Below are positions 61,644 to 64,000 of a stretch of DNA of 64,000 nucleotides, in pieces. Below the pieces are notes generated by a model. It had not been told where the DNA came from. It did no database searches and saw nothing but the letters and a program-made list of their open reading frames with translations. The position numbers and the translations under genes were made by a program. Source of the stretch: Solibacillus sp. R5-41 (GTDB lineage: Bacteria > Bacillota > Bacilli > Bacillales_A > Planococcaceae); contig NZ_CP024123.1 of the NCBI RefSeq assembly GCF_002736105.1, positions 2,162,001-2,226,000 on the forward strand. Direction: 5' to 3'. Position 1 is the first letter of the stretch, and each line of letters opens with the position of its first letter.

Positions 61644-62264
61644 TTAATATTTGCTCTGTGTTGCGTCTACGGTTATATAAGTATTGCTATAAAGAAGCAT
61701 ATTAATATTTTTTATATCCCACAATTCCCCAAATTCATTAATAGGAACTTTTCGATTATAGCTATTGTTATCATCATTACAACTCACCAGATGCCTTAAT
61801 GATTCTGAAAGATAGATATACTCCTTGTCATACCCTACGACAGGGACAAAATGCAAATTATTGTGATTCTTATGTACTTTAATAAAAACAATTACGGGAG
61901 TTCCTTTACTAACTTCGTACTTTAATGTATTAATATTTCCTTTATAATAGTTTGTTTTATATCCCTTTTTTCTTAACACCGTACGGATTCCCTTTGGATA
62001 TACATTGCCTGACCTCGTTTTACTAGGGAAATTAGTATATAACTCTTCACCATCGGCCTCCATTCCAAAATGACGCAGCACATACGCTGTTGAAAATGCT
62101 GCACACTCCCTATTTTTTTGTATTTCTATCCTATTATTTCGTTTAATTAGATAGTTAGCCGGATAATTTCTTTTTCGTAAAACAGGTATGGGTAATGTCA
62201 TTAAATATGCATTAATGATAGTTGATATAATAATCCATAAAATAATTGTTCTAATTATGAACAT
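61644..62264 (-). CDS. Membrane-anchored C39-like cysteine peptidase
   Basis: A 206-residue protein: N-terminal membrane segment (about 4-24), then a papain-like C39 fold. The catalytic Cys is in ECAAFSTAYVLRHFG, the His in NLHFVPVVGYD and a possible Asn/Asp in YIYLSESL. C39 peptidases usually cleave leader peptides of bacteriocins at a Gly-Gly; no precursor gene or ABC domain is seen here. ATG lies behind GGGGGAAG. It is the first gene of the cassette-like region. Confidence 0.83.
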   Translation of the reverse strand: MFIIRTIILWIIISTIINAYLMTLPIPVLRKRNYPANYLIKRNNRIEIQKNRECAAFSTAYVLRHFGMEADGEELYTNFPSKTRSGNVYPKGIRTVLRKKGYKTNYYKGNINTLKYEVSKGTPVIVFIKVHKNHNNLHFVPVVGYDKEYIYLSESLRHLVSCNDDNNSYNRKVPINEFGELWDIKNINMLLYSNTYITVDATQSKY

Positions 62265-62321
62265 ACTACTTCCCCCATTTCTTTATATCCATATCTAAAC
62301 AAGATTCTAAGTCCTTCTATC

Positions 62322-62350
62322 ACTAATCTGCTCCGTTAGTTGAATTAGGA
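62322..62350 (+). repeat. Short palindromic repeat, copy 1
   Basis: CTAATCTGCTCCGTTAGTTG, followed by AATTAGG. One of five similar elements between 62.3 and 63.8 kb, all in the same orientation. Confidence 0.7.
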
Positions 62351-62398
62351 AAAATATTATTATGCCTTTTATAAAATACAATCTTCTATTCTAATTTA

Positions 62399-62535
62399 TC
62401 AATTAAGTTCGATTTTATTTCCTAATAATTTATACTGCATTTCTTGTTTCTCTAAAATCTTATCTGTTAATTTTTCTAACGTTTTTGTATTAGACCATAA
62501 AAAAATCCATCAAATGCTTCTATAATTATCATCAT
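62399..62535 (-). pseudogene. Frameshifted small ORF remnant
   Basis: After AAAGGATGATG, the minus strand starts MMIIIEAFDGFFYG; in a second frame it continues as SNTKTLEKLTDKILEKQEMQ and stops at TGA 62399. It seems one small gene with a frameshift. Not recognised. Confidence 0.35.
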
Positions 62536-62578
62536 CCTTTACTTTTTACTTCAAATTGATTAGCTAATTCAATGTATT

Positions 62579-62614
62579 TGTTCAACTAACCTGCCACGTT
62601 AGTTCAAGAAGAAA
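62579..62614 (+). repeat. Short palindromic repeat, copy 2
   Basis: TTCAACTAACCTGCCACGTT, followed by AGTTCAAGAAG. Arms TTCAACTAA and TTAGTTCAA pair with one mismatch. Confidence 0.75.
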
Positions 62615-62740
62615 AGGCTATCCTAAAGCAATCCGTTTGTGAAGTATCTATTGTTTAATTTCAGCTAAAATGGATTCAGGAACATCCCTATTTGGATAAT
62701 TTTAACATATTTAATTTAATTTCACCAATTATTATATTAA

Positions 62741-62770
62741 ATTTAACTGCTGCGTTAGCACAAGAAGCGA
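62741..62770 (+). repeat. Short palindromic repeat, copy 3 (weak)
   Basis: TTTAACTGCTGCGTTAGCAC followed by AAGAAGC, aligned with copy 2 but decayed; may also be part of a short plus-strand coding remnant ending at 62826 (EQSPLLLEEELDKD). The rest of 62351-62811 has no clear gene. Confidence 0.45.
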
Positions 62771-62811
62771 CTGCTCTAATTGAACAATCGCCTCTGTTAC
62801 TTGAAGAAGAA

Positions 62812-63231
62812 TTAGATAAAGATTAGGTTTAAATAATCACCGTGCCCTCGTATAAGTTCAACCTCATCCTTTGATGATATCCAAAAATAATGGAACGTTA
62901 GTCCTTCTTCATCCCCTCCCCCTGTCGGTTCGTAATCCCACATATCTAAATTACTTGATACATTTATCTTGTAAAAAAACCTATTATGTACAGCACCATC
63001 ATCATTTTCCCAATAATCTTCTGCAATTAAGTTCTCAACCTCAAAGTTTATTAATCCTGTTTCTTCTTTAACTTCCCTAATTACTGCATTATAAGTATCT
63101 TCTTCGGCATTTACTGTACCTTTAGGTATCTGTATCCCTGCTTCAGAAATCGGATGTTGAAAAACTAATACCTGTATTTTTCCATCTTTAATTCTTGTTA
63201 CATAACCGTAGGCTTTTCTAATCGAATTCAA
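62812..63231 (-). CDS. Nudix hydrolase (small)
   Basis: A Nudix hydrolase of about 139 residues with a full box (GTVNAEEDTYNAVIREVKEE-TGL, residues 38-60 approximately) and a following ENLIAEDYWENDDGAVHNRF strand region. The likely start is TTG 63231, with GTGAGG ten bases before; another TTG lies at 63240. It lies between palindromic repeats 3 and 4. Substrate unknown. Confidence 0.85.
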   Translation of the reverse strand: MNSIRKAYGYVTRIKDGKIQVLVFQHPISEAGIQIPKGTVNAEEDTYNAVIREVKEETGLINFEVENLIAEDYWENDDGAVHNRFFYKINVSSNLDMWDYEPTGGGDEEGLTFHYFWISSKDEVELIRGHGDYLNLIFI

Positions 63232-63270
63232 AGCAATCAATCCTCACTTAGTTTTTCTTTTATCTGATCT

Positions 63271-63306
63271 TATTCAACTATCCTGCCGCGTTAGTTGAAT
63301 AAGCAA
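63271..63306 (+). repeat. Short palindromic repeat, copy 4
   Basis: ATTCAACTATCCTGCCGCGT and TAGTTGAATAAG; the best palindrome, ATTCAACTA with TTAGTTGAAT. Confidence 0.8.
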
Positions 63307-63310
63307 TTTC

Positions 63311-63457
63311 TCATTTATTACACATTATGGTCGTACTACGAAATTGTTCTTCTTCATGTTCTATTCCCAATAACGCACCTCCGTATTTCGTTGCGTAATT
63401 TTCTCCATAAATTTTGCTTCTTTTTATCAAAACTTGTTGGTTAATATAACTTTGTAA
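63311..63457 (-). pseudogene. C-terminal remnant of an unknown gene
   Basis: In one frame the minus strand encodes about 48 residues (KIYGENYATKYGGALLGIEH is the middle) to TGA 63311. No ATG and no ribosome site; possible TTG internal start. Unrecognised. Confidence 0.35.
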
Positions 63458-63507
63458 TTATCAATCCTAGAGATATAATTATAGTAATAATCGGAGGAGG
63501 AATAAAA

Positions 63508-63681
63508 ATGAAACAAGCAGCTCTCCATCAATGGCATAAAAAACATAATAAACGAATAGCAGAATTTCATAAAAACCATGAAATTGAAATACAACGTGGT
63601 GAAAATGGGAAAGGTTTGTTAGCTAAATGGGAAAGGTTTTTTTATAACAATATCATTTCCCCTCTAAAGAATGTAAAATAA
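63508..63681 (+). CDS. Small basic protein of 57 residues
   Basis: ATG 63508 follows TCGGAGGAGG at seven bases, and the frame MKQAALHQWHKKHNKRIAEF... runs 57 codons to TAA 63681. It is rich in Lys, His and Asn in its first half and hydrophobic near the end (ERFFYNNIISPL). A strong terminator follows. The signals make it a likely real gene; I do not recognise it. Confidence 0.65.
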   Translation: MKQAALHQWHKKHNKRIAEFHKNHEIEIQRGENGKGLLAKWERFFYNNIISPLKNVK

Positions 63682-63692
63682 TACCTATAGAT

Positions 63693-63717
63693 TGAACTGT
63701 CCTTTTGGCACAGTTCA
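63693..63717 (+). terminator. Terminator of the small basic protein gene
   Basis: TGAACTGT and ACAGTTCA stem followed by TTTTTTTG. Confidence 0.88.
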
Positions 63718-63771
63718 TTTTTTTGTTTCGCAATTTGAGTCAAATGCGATATAAAAACTCCCATTTTCTTC

Positions 63772-63805
63772 TTCAAATAATCTGCTCCGTTTGTTCAATA
63801 AGGCA
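63772..63805 (+). repeat. Short palindromic repeat, copy 5
   Basis: CTTCAAATAATCTGCTCCGT then TTGTTCAATAAGG, same orientation as the others; just below the partial DnaD-domain gene. Confidence 0.65.
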
Positions 63806-63835
63806 CCTGAAGTTGGAGAATGTATTTTTGAGACT

Positions 63836-64000
63836 CTAGTTCTTCCATTCTTCCCTAACAAAGGCTATTGCACTTTCAATAGTTAAGACATTTTTCTTGA
63901 GCCAAATTTCACCCATTTCTCTTACCAACGAGTGAATAAAGCCAATTTTACTAACAATTTTCACATAATCCAGTAATACATTTATCACACAATCATTCAA
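63836..64000 (-). CDS. DnaD-domain protein, C-terminal part (runs off the window)
   Basis: The last 54 residues are visible, to TAG 63836. The segment INVLLDYVKIV, GEIWLKKNVLTIESAIAFV and REEWKN matches the C-terminal helices of the DnaB_2/DnaD domain found in primosomal DnaD, DnaB and plasmid or phage replication proteins. The N-terminus is outside the window, so the class cannot be fixed. Confidence 0.65.
   Translation of the reverse strand: MNDCVINVLLDYVKIVSKIGFIHSLVREMGEIWLKKNVLTIESAIAFVREEWKN

Noticed and set aside
62322-63805. Integron attC sites
   Set aside because: The palindromes resemble the idea but the core GTTRRRY/RYYYAAC boxes do not match and no integron integrase is visible. 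Kept as a neutral repeat family.
62322-63805. CRISPR array
   Set aside because: Repeats are irregularly spaced by hundreds of bases with genes between; no cas gene.

Overview
The window looks like chromosomal DNA of a low-GC, Gram-positive, spore-former-like Bacillales bacterium, most like Planococcaceae (Lysinibacillus/Solibacillus type). This is inferred from strong AGGAGG ribosome binding sites with many TTG and GTG starts, a T-box leader, a TPP riboswitch, an SLH-domain surface protein, a meso-DAP dehydrogenase, and Bacillus-type genes (YfkAB-like, YxcD-like, YkkCD-like, YxdLM/YxeA-like, YhdT-PanF). I see no rRNA, complete tRNA, CRISPR array, prophage or intact insertion sequence. Most genes lie on the minus strand.

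Layout. 0-9 kb: two exported cell-wall enzymes (M23 peptidase, polysaccharide deacetylase), a DHFR-like reductase, a four-gene rib-like operon (ribA-ribD-FAD monooxygenase-HAD nucleotidase), a degraded type I toxin locus, an isochorismatase-like gene with one internal stop, and a GNAT. 9-13 kb: a TPP-riboswitch-controlled thiamine-precursor ABC transporter and a DMT exporter. 13-19 kb: an antimicrobial-peptide-type two-component/ABC module with YxeA. 19-25.6 kb: membrane proteins, hydrolase, Nudix, GIY-YIG protein and pantothenate uptake (PanF/YhdT). 25.7-33 kb: Ddh, two small genes, a surface 5'-nucleotidase and aconitase. 33-39 kb: a RavA/ViaA-like MoxR-VWA pair with DUF2785, divergent from a 645-residue cytoplasmic beta-helix protein. 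39-46.8 kb: DUF4184, radical SAM YfkAB-like, dynamin-like GTPase, Tag glycosylase, TetR with a paired SMR pump, and a VOC protein. 46.9-49 kb: an ECF sigma/RsiV-like pair and a deaminase. 49-54.2 kb: a nine-gene sulfane-sulfur (cst-like) regulon with a CstR-like repressor and four matching operators. 54.4-59.5 kb: a second two-component system with a lipase-like hydrolase, and argS with a T-box. 59.6-64 kb: a DUF4179 gene beside a frameshifted sigma gene, then a cassette-like stretch of small genes and gene remnants separated by short palindromic repeats, ending in a partial DnaD-domain gene.

The most interesting structures are: the riboswitch-less ribA/ribD/monooxygenase/phosphatase operon, which could make a riboflavin-intermediate-derived metabolite; the MoxR-VWA-DUF2785 operon facing a giant beta-helix protein; the cst regulon with 16-bp operators; two copies of a structured repeat (2.1 and 39.2 kb) with one covarying stem pair; four copies of a ~110-bp double-hairpin element (40.3, 41.7, 43.9, 52.9 kb), one of which supplies the C-terminus of the dynamin-like protein; and five short palindromes at 62.3-63.8 kb. 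Function calls rest on motif reading only; no database search was run.
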